Of a stretch of 39,512 nucleotides of DNA, positions 16,780-25,246 are shown piece by piece (position 1 is the stretch's first letter; each line of letters starts with the position of its first letter). A program made the position numbers and the translations under genes. Under the pieces are notes generated by a model. The model did no database searches. It was not told the DNA's origin and saw nothing but the letters and a program-made list of their open reading frames with translations. This DNA comes from Pseudomonas sp. RGM2987 (GTDB lineage: Bacteria; Pseudomonadota; Gammaproteobacteria; Pseudomonadales; Pseudomonadaceae), in NCBI RefSeq assembly GCF_022952855.1, contig NZ_JALJDX010000174.1, positions 1 through 39,512 of the forward strand. The letters are read 5' to 3'.

Positions 16780-17553
16780 ATGATCAAGAAGATGCCCGTT
16801 GCACTGGTGTCCCTGCTTGTTAGCTTGAGCGGTTGCGCCAAGGATTACAGGCTGGCACCACCGGTCGACAGCGAACAGATTACCGTGACGGTAAAAGTGC
16901 CCGAAGAGCTTGAAGCGGAAGTGATGCAAGTCATGTATCGCTCGGCGACTTGCAAACGTGTTACTCACGGTGCGAGTGGTCAGCGGATCGAGCTAGAGGG
17001 TTATCACGGCATTGATGTGTATCCGCAACGACAAGGGCAGAGCAATATTTATCAGGCGAGTCTGCCGATGGATGGCGGCGGGCCCTGTAAATGGCGGTTG
17101 AGCAATGTAACGTTTGGCGTCGCGTACAAGGACCCTTCACGTTTTGGTGAAAATGTGACTTACGGCGCAGGTGGTGGCATCGTGGTGATATTTGATCACA
17201 ACAACTCGCCGCGCGGAGGGGCCAACTTCGAAGTTGAAGGGGATCCGATAATTAGGAAGGAATACTATCCTTGGCTGTCAGAGACTTTTTTGGGTGGATA
17301 CAACAAGGATATTAATCTCTTGGGTGAGGGCGGAATTTATGTAAAGTATCGGGCGCTACAGGCACGTCAAGTCTATTTCGAGCCCGTACTGCATTCCAAT
17401 TTAATGCTCTATTCAGTCGGCGTTAAGGAGAAAAAAGAGGGCAACTTCGTTACTTACACCTACCCCGACGGCAGCGTTGTGGCAGATGGGCGACCAAATT
17501 CAAAGTTCTTGAAGTTACAAGCCATCCGCCTGGCTGCGGAGGGTAAGCGATGA
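16780..17553 (+). CDS. Lipoprotein, candidate immunity protein for the lipase (copy 1)
   Basis: A 257-residue predicted lipoprotein: basic start, hydrophobic stretch and lipobox LSGC with the lipidated Cys19. Two further cysteines (Cys58 and Cys103, the latter in GGGPCKWRLSNVTFG) are kept in the next gene and could pair. The rest is beta-rich with an FGENVTY..GGGIVVIFDHNN core. It begins 12 bp after the lipase gene and is followed by a same-length paralogue. Periplasm-facing lipoproteins encoded directly after phospholipase effectors commonly neutralise them; that is the inferred role. The gene is visibly AT-richer than its chromosomal neighbours, consistent with transfer. Confidence 0.75.
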   Translation: MIKKMPVALVSLLVSLSGCAKDYRLAPPVDSEQITVTVKVPEELEAEVMQVMYRSATCKRVTHGASGQRIELEGYHGIDVYPQRQGQSNIYQASLPMDGGGPCKWRLSNVTFGVAYKDPSRFGENVTYGAGGGIVVIFDHNNSPRGGANFEVEGDPIIRKEYYPWLSETFLGGYNKDINLLGEGGIYVKYRALQARQVYFEPVLHSNLMLYSVGVKEKKEGNFVTYTYPDGSVVADGRPNSKFLKLQAIRLAAEGKR

Positions 17554-18323
17554 GCCTCGCTCCGCCTATCGCATTGTCCATTCTCTTCGTCAGTTTGAGC
17601 GGTTGTGCCAAGGATTACAGTCTGGCACCACCGGCTGACAGCGAACAGATTATCGTGACGGTAAAAGTGCCTGAGGAGCTGGAAGCGGAAGTGATGCAGC
17701 TCAAGTATCGCTCCACGGTCTGTACGTTTACCGATCACACCGCCAGCGGTCGAGCCTATCAGCGGGATGGGTATCAGAGCTTGGATATCCAGCCTGTACG
17801 ACAGGGGCAAAGTGATCTCTATCGGGCGAGTCTGCCAATGGATGGCGGTGGTCCCTGTCAGTGGCGGTTGAGCAATGTAACTTTTGGCGTCGCCTATAAG
17901 TACCCTACACGTTTTGGAGAAAATGTAACTTATAGTGCAGGGGGCGGCATTGTGGTGATTTTCGATCACAATAATTCGCCGCCCGGAGGGGCCGACTTTA
18001 AAGTCGCTGGAGATCTGTTTCTTAGAAAAGACTACTACCCTTGGATCTTCGAAGATTTTTTGGGGCGCTACAAAAAAACCATCAGCTTGACTGGCGAGGG
18101 TGATATCTATGTCAAATATCAAGCCTTGCAGGCACGCCAAGTCTATTTCGAGCCGGTCCTGCATTCTGATTTCGCACTGTATTCAACCGGACCAAAAGTA
18201 AAGAAAAAGGGTAATTACACCACCTATACCTACCCCGACGGCAGCGTTGTCGGTGATAGGGCTCACATGCCGAACTTTGCCAGACTCCAAGCCATCCGCC
18301 TGGCTGCGGAGGGCAAGCAATGA
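17550..18323 (+). CDS. Lipoprotein, candidate immunity protein for the lipase (copy 2)
   Basis: A 257-residue paralogue of the preceding protein. By eye the two align without gaps and are identical over roughly two thirds of their length. The signal region differs (MSLAPPIALSILFVSLSGC), but the lipobox, Cys58 and Cys103, the VTVKVPEELEAEVMQ strand, the SNVTFGVAYK..FGENVTY core and the AIRLAAEGK end are kept. Divergence is concentrated at about residues 51-80 and 150-180, the pattern expected if these surfaces contact different toxin variants. Its ATG overlaps the stop of copy 1 (ATGA). The only reading frame downstream before the BatD gene is a short scar-like frame. Confidence 0.75.
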   Translation: MSLAPPIALSILFVSLSGCAKDYSLAPPADSEQIIVTVKVPEELEAEVMQLKYRSTVCTFTDHTASGRAYQRDGYQSLDIQPVRQGQSDLYRASLPMDGGGPCQWRLSNVTFGVAYKYPTRFGENVTYSAGGGIVVIFDHNNSPPGGADFKVAGDLFLRKDYYPWIFEDFLGRYKKTISLTGEGDIYVKYQALQARQVYFEPVLHSDFALYSTGPKVKKKGNYTTYTYPDGSVVGDRAHMPNFARLQAIRLAAEGKQ

Positions 18324-18418
18324 TCTTCGCCCTACCAACCGACTCGACCGCCAGCGGCGGCCAGGGCCGTAATGGCAACAGAACTGCTGGAGTCGATCCC
18401 CCGGGCTATTTGGGATAA
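18320..18418 (+). pseudogene. Possible remnant start of a third lipoprotein copy
   Basis: An ATG overlaps the copy 2 stop in the same ATGA fashion used between copies 1 and 2. The first 22 bases (ATGATCTTCGCC...) match the start of copy 2 (ATGAGCCTCGCT...) at about 14 positions. The frame then leaves any resemblance and ends after 32 residues (MIFALPTDSTASGG...), running into the end of the convergent BatD gene. It may be a deletion scar, or a chance frame. Confidence 0.25.
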
Positions 18419-20043
18419 AGCGGCGGCAAGCCACTCTCGCCCAGCGGGTCCTGGGAGCGTTCTGCGGTGGGGATGGTGCGGATTGCCCGCCACAGGTCTT
18501 CGCCTTGCCAGTGCTGGCCGGTCTCGCTGTAGAGCGCGCCGTTGAGGCCGTCGAGGGCGTCGGACAGGGGCACGAAGCGTGCCGCCATGTCGGCCAGGGT
18601 TTCCGGTTGTTGGCGGGCCCAGGCGTCCAGGGCCTGGCGAGTGGCGTGGGGGTCGTTGGCCAGGCAGGCGCGCTTGAGGTCGTCGAGCAGGGTGCGTGGG
18701 CTCGGTCCGGCCTGGGTTGCGCGTAGCACGGCAGGTTGCGAGCGTGCCCGCCACCACAGGCCGAGGCCGAGCAGGGTGGTGCAGAACAGGATGAAGCTGG
18801 TCAGTTGCCAGTACCACAAGGCATCGCTGTCGACGGTGGTGACGATCTGCGCCGTGCCTGCGGGCGTATCCACCATCAGGCTCGGATTGTTCGCCACTTG
18901 CAGGGTCCGCGCAGGGAGGCTGGTGCGGTCGAGGTGGTCTTCCAGGGTGTTCCACCAGACCACCTCTACCGGTGGCAGCTCGATGGTGCCGCTGCGGTTC
19001 GGCACCAGGGCTTCACGGTCTTCGCGGCTGCCCACCAGGCCGCGCTCGCTGCTGCGGCTGCTCAGGACCGGTTGGTCCGGGTAACGCCGCAGGCCATTGA
19101 TCTCGGTGGCGGGCAACGGTGGCAGCTGGGCGCTGGCCAGGCCTTCGGCTTCCAGGGTCAGGCTGCGGGTCAGGGAGTCACCGACCTGGCTGTGGGTCGG
19201 TTCCGGGCTCCAGCTTTCGCTCAGGGAAAGGCTGCGCGCCGGCAGCCAGGGCACATCGGCCGGGTAGCTGGCAGGCTTGGGCTTGACGCTCAGGCGCAGC
19301 TGTTCGGAACTGACGCGCATCAGCTGGCCGGGCTTAGGCCCCGACGGCACCGCGCCCTGGGCGACCGGTTCCACCAGCGTGGCGCTGAAGGTCTGGGCCG
19401 GGACGGTCAGCTCGCCGCTGCGCTGGGGATAGATGCCATACCGCAACTCGATCACACCGTGGCGCACATCGTTGATGACCTTTTCGTAGGTGCGCGATTC
19501 GCCCAGCTGTTCGGTGCGCGCATCGGGGATGTGCAACGGTGTCAGGCTGCTGTCGTCGTACAGCGACACCGAATGGTAGATGCGCAGGGTGAGGATCACC
19601 TGGGCCTGCACGTACACCTGGTTCTGGTCGAGGCTGGCTTCGATAAAGACCGGCGCCAGGGTCCCGGACGCAGTGCGGGTTTCGCTTTCGATGACTTGCA
19701 GGGTGATCGGCTGGCTGCTGGTTTCGCCCAGTTGCAGCGCGGGGATGACCACTGTGCCACTCTGGCGCGGCAGCAGCGTCACGATCCAGCGCGTGGTGGC
19801 GCGGTTCTCGCCGTCAAGGGTGGTCAACTGGTTGACCTGGCGGGTTCCGCGCACATCGAACAGCGCTTGAAGCGGGCTCAGGTCGGGTTTGCCAAACAGC
19901 GTGGCGTCGTTGGATTCCAGGGTCAGTTCCACCGTTTCCCCGGAGTTCACGCGGCCGCGGTCCACGCTGGCAGTCAGCTGTGCAGCCTGGGCGCCAGAGG
20001 CCCAGAACAACAACGCGAGGAAGTAGACGGTGAAGCGGGTCAT
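18406..20043 (-). CDS. batD: BatD family protein
   Basis: A 545-residue membrane-anchored periplasmic protein. The signal peptide MTRFTVYFLALLFWASGAQA is followed by several Ig-like beta-sandwich repeats, for example VNSGETVELTLES and PQRSGELTVPAQTF. A single membrane helix (WYWQLTSFILFCTTLLGLGLWW) lies near residue 430, and a helical cytoplasmic tail follows. It is the last gene of the MoxR-VWA operon and overlaps the VWA/TPR gene by ATGA. BatD proteins were named for aerotolerance in Bacteroides; in gammaproteobacteria the operon is linked to envelope stress tolerance, with the precise task unknown. No terminator is obvious in the short gap to the convergent lipoprotein gene. Confidence 0.87.
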   Translation of the reverse strand: MTRFTVYFLALLFWASGAQAAQLTASVDRGRVNSGETVELTLESNDATLFGKPDLSPLQALFDVRGTRQVNQLTTLDGENRATTRWIVTLLPRQSGTVVIPALQLGETSSQPITLQVIESETRTASGTLAPVFIEASLDQNQVYVQAQVILTLRIYHSVSLYDDSSLTPLHIPDARTEQLGESRTYEKVINDVRHGVIELRYGIYPQRSGELTVPAQTFSATLVEPVAQGAVPSGPKPGQLMRVSSEQLRLSVKPKPASYPADVPWLPARSLSLSESWSPEPTHSQVGDSLTRSLTLEAEGLASAQLPPLPATEINGLRRYPDQPVLSSRSSERGLVGSREDREALVPNRSGTIELPPVEVVWWNTLEDHLDRTSLPARTLQVANNPSLMVDTPAGTAQIVTTVDSDALWYWQLTSFILFCTTLLGLGLWWRARSQPAVLRATQAGPSPRTLLDDLKRACLANDPHATRQALDAWARQQPETLADMAARFVPLSDALDGLNGALYSETGQHWQGEDLWRAIRTIPTAERSQDPLGESGLPPLYPK

Positions 20044-21773
20044 TGGGTTTTTCCCTGGGCCTGATGGCTTTGCTGTTCATACCAGAATTTACGTCTGAGC
20101 AGTTCGCCGGGATTATCCGGGATCTGGCGCAGCCATTGTTCCAGTGCCTGGCGTTGTTCTTCTTCGTTGCGCTGGCCGGCGGCGGGGCGCAGCGGCGGGG
20201 TGGTGGTCTGCTCGTCCGGCAGTTCGCTGCCCGGCACATCCTGGGCACCGGGCGGCGCGGCGTGGGACGGCGGGTGTTCTTCCGGTGCTGCTGGCGTTTC
20301 GGCGGAGGGTTCTCCCTGCGCCGACGATTGCGCCTGAGCGTCGGCGTTCGGCGCCTGTTCGGCAGGCCCCGGCTCTTGCTGCTCGGCCGGCTTGGGGTCG
20401 TCCGCCGGCGGCGTCTGTTCCTTCAACAGGCTCTGCACCAACGCCTTGTTGGTCTGGGCGGGGCGCAGGTCGGGTTGCAACTCCAGGGCCTGTTCATAGG
20501 CATCCAGCGCCGCTTCCAGTTCGCCGCTGCGGGCCAGGGCGTTACCCCGATTGTAGTGGGCCCGGGCGTCGTTGCCTTCGGCGAAGCGCCCGGCGGCTGC
20601 GCTGTAGTCGCCGGCTTCGTACAGGGCCACGCCTTGCCACTGGCTGTCCTCGAAGTGCTTGGCGGCCTCGGCCGGGCGCTTTTGCTTAAGCAGGTGTTGG
20701 CCTTGTTGGTCGGGGCGCAACCACAAATCCTCGAATTCAAATGCGTGGCCGGTTTGCGGCAACGCCAACAGTAGCGGCAGGCAGAACAGCCAGCCGCGAC
20801 GCCCGGCACAGGCAGCCAGCAATAACAGCGGCAGGAGCAACCAATAGCCTTGGTCGGCCCAGGTGTCCAGGCGCAGGGTCTGGCCGTCGCTGCGCAGATG
20901 GCGCGGACCGTCCAACAGACCCAGGCCCCGCAGGTCGCTGTCGTCCAGGCGCGCCGGGCGATAACGGCCGTCCAGCTCGCTGGCAAAGGATTTCAGGCCT
21001 GGGTTGTCCAGGCGCGGCACCAGAATCGAACCCTGGGCATCCTTGAGGTAACTGCCATCCTCCTGGGCCACCGGTGCGCCTTCGCGGGTGCCGATGCCGA
21101 GCATCAGCCATTGGGTGGCGGAGCCCTCCAGCGACTGGCGGATGCCTTGGCGCTCCTGTTCATTCAATGACGAACCGATCAGCAGGATTCGCCCGTGGCC
21201 GAGTTCGCCCTGGTCCAGCAGGGCCAGGGCCTTGTTGACCGCCAGGTCGGCACGGTGCCCGCTCTGCGGCATGATCGAGGGCTTGAGGGCTTCGAGCAGG
21301 TTGGCGCTGGTGGCGAGGTCGTCCGACAGCGGCACCAGCGTGTGGGCGCTGCCGGCGTAGACGATGATCGCGGTCTGGGCGTCGCTGCGATTGTGCAGCA
21401 GGTCCAGCACCTTGCGCCGAGCCTGTTCCAGACGCGTGGGTGGAACGTCGGTGGCGAGCATTTCGGGGGTCAGTTCCAGCAGCACCACCAGTGGGTCGGC
21501 GGGACGTTGGCTGGTCTGTTCGACGCGCGCCCAGCTCGGCCCCAGCAAGGCCAGCACCATCAATAGCCAGGCCAGGCCCAGGGCGATCCATGGCAGCCGG
21601 CTTTCACGGCCGCTGCCGCCGCTGAGCAACACGCCATGGAAGGCCGGGGGCAAGATCATCTGCCAGCGGCCCACGCGTTTCTGCCGATGCCATAGTTGCC
21701 AGAGCAGCCAGCACAGCAAGGGCAGCAGCAATACGAACCAAGGCCGTAGCCAATGCGGCCAGAGCGCAATCAT
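20040..21773 (-). CDS. VWA and TPR domain membrane protein (BatB/BatC fusion)
   Basis: A 577-residue protein; the start at 21773 is fixed by its ATGA overlap with the upstream VWA gene, while longer frames only read back through that gene. Two helices at about 12-30 and 60-83 precede a von Willebrand A domain, and another helical pair lies near 320-350. TPR-like repeats follow (ALYEAGDYSAAAGRF, then YNRGNALARSGELEAALDAYEQALELQPDLRPA), then a Pro/Glu/Ala-rich tail. The usual MIDAS DxSxS is replaced by LELTPEM, so metal-dependent ligand binding may be lost. It corresponds to BatB and BatC joined in one chain, and probably forms a membrane complex with the VWA protein encoded before it. Confidence 0.87.
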   Translation of the reverse strand: MIALWPHWLRPWFVLLLPLLCWLLWQLWHRQKRVGRWQMILPPAFHGVLLSGGSGRESRLPWIALGLAWLLMVLALLGPSWARVEQTSQRPADPLVVLLELTPEMLATDVPPTRLEQARRKVLDLLHNRSDAQTAIIVYAGSAHTLVPLSDDLATSANLLEALKPSIMPQSGHRADLAVNKALALLDQGELGHGRILLIGSSLNEQERQGIRQSLEGSATQWLMLGIGTREGAPVAQEDGSYLKDAQGSILVPRLDNPGLKSFASELDGRYRPARLDDSDLRGLGLLDGPRHLRSDGQTLRLDTWADQGYWLLLPLLLLAACAGRRGWLFCLPLLLALPQTGHAFEFEDLWLRPDQQGQHLLKQKRPAEAAKHFEDSQWQGVALYEAGDYSAAAGRFAEGNDARAHYNRGNALARSGELEAALDAYEQALELQPDLRPAQTNKALVQSLLKEQTPPADDPKPAEQQEPGPAEQAPNADAQAQSSAQGEPSAETPAAPEEHPPSHAAPPGAQDVPGSELPDEQTTTPPLRPAAGQRNEEEQRQALEQWLRQIPDNPGELLRRKFWYEQQSHQAQGKTQ

Positions 21774-22849
21774 CGACGCCTCCGCAAGCGCAGGCGCTTG
21801 AGGCGTTGGCGCCACTCGGTGTGTTGGGTCGGTTGGAACAGCGGTTGGGTGAACAGGCGTTGCAATGGGTTGTCCGGCCAGCGCACCCGAGCCACCAGCA
21901 AGACGCTGAACAACAGCGCAACGGCCAGGGGCCATTGGTAAAGCGCCAGGGCCGGGCGGGCCTGGGTCGGTTGCTGGGCCACCGGCTCAAGTTGGTCGAG
22001 GGTGGTCTTGATCGCCAGCAACTGCTCGCCATCCTGGGCGCGAAAGTACCGGCCACCCGTGACCTGGGCAATGTCTCTCAAGGTCGGTTCGTCGAGGTCC
22101 AGGCTCGGGTTGACACCAAGCAAGCCAGTGGAGCCGCTTTGCTCGGGGTCGGCGCCAATGCCGATCGGATAGATTTTCACGCCCTCGTCGGCGGCCAGTC
22201 GGGCGGCGGTCAGCGGGTCGATTTCACCACCGTTGTTCGCGCCGTCGGTGACCAGGATCAGCACGCGGCTATGGGCCGGACGCTGGCGTAGGCGTTTGAG
22301 GGCCAGGCCGATGGCATCACCAATGGCGGTGTTCTTGCCGGCGATGCCGATCCGCGCTTCGTCGAGCCAGCGCCTGACGGTGCGGCGGTCGAAGGTCAGC
22401 GGCGCTTGCAGATAAGCCTGGCTGCCGAACAGGATCAAGCCGACCCGGTCGCCTTCACGGCCTTCGAGAAAGTCCCCGAGCATGTGCTGGACCAGCGCCA
22501 GGCGACTGACCTCTTCGTTCTGCCACTGCATGTCGGGAAAGTCCATGGACCCCGAGACATCCACTGCCACCAACAGATCGCGACCGCTGGCGGCGATGGG
22601 CAGGGGTTCCCCCAGCCATTGTGGGCGGGCGGCGGCAATCAGCAATAACAGCCAGATCAGGATAAACGGCGCCTGCTGGCGCCAGGTCGGCAGGTTGGCC
22701 CGGGCCCGCCGCCCGACAAGGCCTTCGAGGTCGCCCAGGAAACTGACCTTGAGCGCGGGTTCGCCACTGTCGGCCGGCGGCAGCACCAGACGCATCAGCC
22801 ACGGCAGTGGCAACAAGGCAAATACCCATGGCCAGGCGAATTCAAACAT
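21770..22849 (-). CDS. VWA domain membrane protein (BatA-like)
   Basis: A 359-residue protein with an N-terminal hydrophobic segment (residues 5-22), a helix at 60-75 and a cytoplasm- or periplasm-facing von Willebrand A domain. The MIDAS is intact: DVSGS at 97-101, a GKNTAIGD threonine near 170 and VTDGANNGG near 195. A C-terminal helix (WPLAVALLFSVLLVARV) and a very basic end, RLKRLRLRRRR, follow. It overlaps the DUF4381 gene by 8 bp and the VWA/TPR gene by 4 bp. It is probably the metal-dependent partner recruited by the MoxR ATPase. Confidence 0.9.
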   Translation of the reverse strand: MFEFAWPWVFALLPLPWLMRLVLPPADSGEPALKVSFLGDLEGLVGRRARANLPTWRQQAPFILIWLLLLIAAARPQWLGEPLPIAASGRDLLVAVDVSGSMDFPDMQWQNEEVSRLALVQHMLGDFLEGREGDRVGLILFGSQAYLQAPLTFDRRTVRRWLDEARIGIAGKNTAIGDAIGLALKRLRQRPAHSRVLILVTDGANNGGEIDPLTAARLAADEGVKIYPIGIGADPEQSGSTGLLGVNPSLDLDEPTLRDIAQVTGGRYFRAQDGEQLLAIKTTLDQLEPVAQQPTQARPALALYQWPLAVALLFSVLLVARVRWPDNPLQRLFTQPLFQPTQHTEWRQRLKRLRLRRRR

Positions 22850-23336
22850 GTTTGCGAATCCAGGTTTCGACTGCCTGGGTCAGCCCGGCGATGGCTTTGT
22901 CATCCAGTTTGCACTCGGGCTTGTAGGCGCCTTCCACCAGTACCATCCAACGTGTGAGGCCGGCGGCCGGGCAGCGGTTATCCAGGAACGCCAGCCATTT
23001 ACGGCCATTGAGGGTATGGCTCTGGCTATAGGGGTAGTGGTTGCGGCACAGACGCTTGAGCAGCCCGTTGAGTTGCTGCAGCCAGGCCCCGGCCGGCGCA
23101 CCGTCGTAGGGCTTGGGCAACAGGGCGAGTTCGGCCAGGGCCGCCAGGCGCGCCGGGTCCAGCGGTTGTTCTGCACGGGTTTCGGGGCGTTTGGCGGGGA
23201 TGAACCGACGCAACTGCCACAGGCCCAGGCCCAGCAAGGGGATTAACACCAGCAGCAACCACCAGCCCGGTGCAGGCGGCCAGAAACCAATGGGCGGCGG
23301 CGCCATCAGCGGTTGCAATTGATCGAGGCTGCTCAT
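22842..23336 (-). CDS. DUF4381 domain membrane protein
   Basis: A 164-residue protein starting MSSLDQLQPLMAPPPIGFWPPAPGWW, followed by one strong membrane helix (LLLVLIPLLGLGLW) and a basic cytoplasmic domain with RNHYPYSQSHTLNGRKWLAFLD. The start at 23336 is set by the ATGA overlap with the DUF58 gene. This Pro-rich start and single helix are standard for DUF4381 proteins of MoxR-VWA operons. The biochemical role is unknown; it may bridge the MoxR/DUF58 pair to the VWA proteins. Confidence 0.85.
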   Translation of the reverse strand: MSSLDQLQPLMAPPPIGFWPPAPGWWLLLVLIPLLGLGLWQLRRFIPAKRPETRAEQPLDPARLAALAELALLPKPYDGAPAGAWLQQLNGLLKRLCRNHYPYSQSHTLNGRKWLAFLDNRCPAAGLTRWMVLVEGAYKPECKLDDKAIAGLTQAVETWIRKHV

Positions 23337-24277
23337 CGGCTTTTTCCGGCCCGCTTGGGGTTCAGGTATTCGCGCAACTGTTCGACCATGTCGCCTTGGG
23401 TGCTTAGGGGCATCATCAAAATTCGCAGCTTTTGCGCGAGCATTTCCCAACGCTCCAGGCGCGCTTCGGCCTGGGCGCGATAGGCCTGGCGCAGCTCGAA
23501 ATTCAAGGTGTCGAGCTCCAGCTGCGCGCCACGTTGGGCAAATCGCAGCAGGCCGGCGGCGGGCAGGGCATGATCCAGCGGATCGGACAGTGGCAGCAGC
23601 AACAGGTCGCAATGGCGCGACAGCAGGCTCAGTTGCTGCTCGGCGCTGTCGGACAGCGCGCGCTCGTCACAGATGATGATTGCCAGGCTTCCGGGCCGTA
23701 GCACCTCCCGGGCCCGGCGTAGGGCGATACCGAAGGAGTCGCGGTCCGGTTCGCCTTCGGGGTGCAGCGATTGATTGACCCGCACCAGGCGGTTGAGCAA
23801 CTGCAACAGACTCTGCTTGCTGCGCCGGGGCTTGACCTCGTAGTGGGTGTTGTTGCCGAACACCAGCCCGCCGACCCGGTCGTTATGCCCCAGCGCGGCC
23901 CAGCCGATCAGGCTGGCGGCCTGGGCCGCCAGCACCGACTTGAACATCTGGCCGGAGCCGAAGAACAGCCGGTGGCTCTGCTCGATCATGATGAAGATCG
24001 GCCGCTCGCGCTCTTCATGGAACAGTTTGGTGTGGGGTTCCTGGGTGCGGGCGGTGACGCGCCAGTCAATCGTGCGCACGTCGTCGCCGGCCTGATAGAC
24101 CCGCACCTGGTCGAAATCCACCCCGCGCCCACGCAGCTTGGAATGGTGCAGGCCAATCAGCGGGCTGCGCTGGCCGGGCGTCGAGAACAACTGCACCTCG
24201 CGCACGCGATGGCGCATCTCGATCAGCTCCGACAGGCTGACGCGGATGCCCGGTGCGGGCGCCAGTGGGTTATTCAT
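23333..24277 (-). CDS. DUF58 domain protein
   Basis: A 314-residue soluble protein with a VWA-like fold. The DUF58 hallmark VRTIDWRVTARTQEPHTKLFHEERE lies at about residues 67-91, after LRGRGVDFDQVRVYQAGDD. The downstream RPIFIMIEQSHRLFFGSG strand replaces a MIDAS with a non-metal sequence. It follows the MoxR gene after 9 bp and overlaps the DUF4381 gene. DUF58 proteins always travel with MoxR ATPases and are thought to be their adaptor or substrate; that role is family knowledge, not seen here. Confidence 0.9.
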   Translation of the reverse strand: MNNPLAPAPGIRVSLSELIEMRHRVREVQLFSTPGQRSPLIGLHHSKLRGRGVDFDQVRVYQAGDDVRTIDWRVTARTQEPHTKLFHEERERPIFIMIEQSHRLFFGSGQMFKSVLAAQAASLIGWAALGHNDRVGGLVFGNNTHYEVKPRRSKQSLLQLLNRLVRVNQSLHPEGEPDRDSFGIALRRAREVLRPGSLAIIICDERALSDSAEQQLSLLSRHCDLLLLPLSDPLDHALPAAGLLRFAQRGAQLELDTLNFELRQAYRAQAEARLERWEMLAQKLRILMMPLSTQGDMVEQLREYLNPKRAGKSR

Positions 24278-24286
24278 GGTTCATGC

Positions 24287-25246
24287 TCAAGCGACAGCGA
24301 CGACGTCGAGAATCCGCTGCACGACCCGGTCCTGATCGATGCCGGCGGCTTCGGCCTCGAACGACAGGATGATGCGGTGGCGCAGCACGTCGAACAGCAC
24401 GGCCTGGATGTCTTCGGGGCTGACGAAATCACGCCCGGCCAGCCAGGCGTGGGCCCGGGCGCAGCGATCCAGGGCGATGGAACCGCGAGGGCTGGCACCG
24501 TAGGCGATCCACTCGGCCAGCTCCGGATCGAACTTGGCCGGGTTGCGGGTCGCCATGATCAACTGCACCAGGTATTCCTCCACGGCATCGGCCATGTACA
24601 ACCCGAGGATTTCCTTGCGCGCGGAAAAAATCGCCTGCTGGCTCACCCGGCGCTCGGGTTTGGTTTCGCCGTTCAACGCTTCACCCCGGGCCTGCTGCAG
24701 GATCCGGCGCTCTACCGCAGCGTCCGGGAAACCGATTTTGACGTGCATCAGAAATCGGTCGAGCTGGGCTTCAGGCAGCGGGTAAGTGCCTTCCTGCTCG
24801 ATCGGGTTCTGCGTCGCCATCACCAGGAACAGCGGCGACAGTTCATAGGTGCTGCGCCCGACGCTGACCTGGCGCTCGGCCATGGCTTCGAGCAACGCGG
24901 ACTGGACCTTGGCCGGGGCGCGGTTGATTTCGTCCGCCAGCACCAGGTTGTGGAAGATAGGGCCCTGCTGGAAAACGAAACTGCCGGTTTCCGGGCGATA
25001 GATTTCCGTGCCGGTGATGTCCGCCGGCAACAGGTCGGGGGTGAACTGGATGCGATGGAACTGCGCTTCGATCCCTTCGGCCAACTCCTTGATGGCTTTG
25101 GTCTTGGCCAGCCCCGGCGCGCCTTCCACCAGCATATGGCCGTCGGCGAGCAAGGCGATGAGCAGGCGCTCGATGAGTTTTTCCTGGCCGAGAATCTGCG
25201 TAGAAAGAAAGGTTCGCAGCGCCAGCAGCGCTTCACGATGTTCCAT
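24287..25246 (-). CDS. MoxR family AAA+ ATPase
   Basis: A 319-residue AAA+ ATPase with Walker A GAPGLAKT (42-49), Walker B LVLADEINRA (101-110, Asp105-Glu106), sensor 1 VMATQNPIEQEGTYPLPEAQ and the helix-lid domain carrying GASPRGSIALDRCARA. It is a probable chaperone for assembling or activating the VWA-domain complex encoded downstream. It is the first gene of the six-gene operon, whose promoter lies in the repeat-rich region to the right of 25246. Confidence 0.93.
   Translation of the reverse strand: MEHREALLALRTFLSTQILGQEKLIERLLIALLADGHMLVEGAPGLAKTKAIKELAEGIEAQFHRIQFTPDLLPADITGTEIYRPETGSFVFQQGPIFHNLVLADEINRAPAKVQSALLEAMAERQVSVGRSTYELSPLFLVMATQNPIEQEGTYPLPEAQLDRFLMHVKIGFPDAAVERRILQQARGEALNGETKPERRVSQQAIFSARKEILGLYMADAVEEYLVQLIMATRNPAKFDPELAEWIAYGASPRGSIALDRCARAHAWLAGRDFVSPEDIQAVLFDVLRHRIILSFEAEAAGIDQDRVVQRILDVVAVA

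Noticed and set aside
21774..21935. 54-residue N-terminal extension of the VWA/TPR protein
   Set aside because: It overlaps the BatA-like gene in another frame; the ATGA junction at 21770-21773 gives the natural start.
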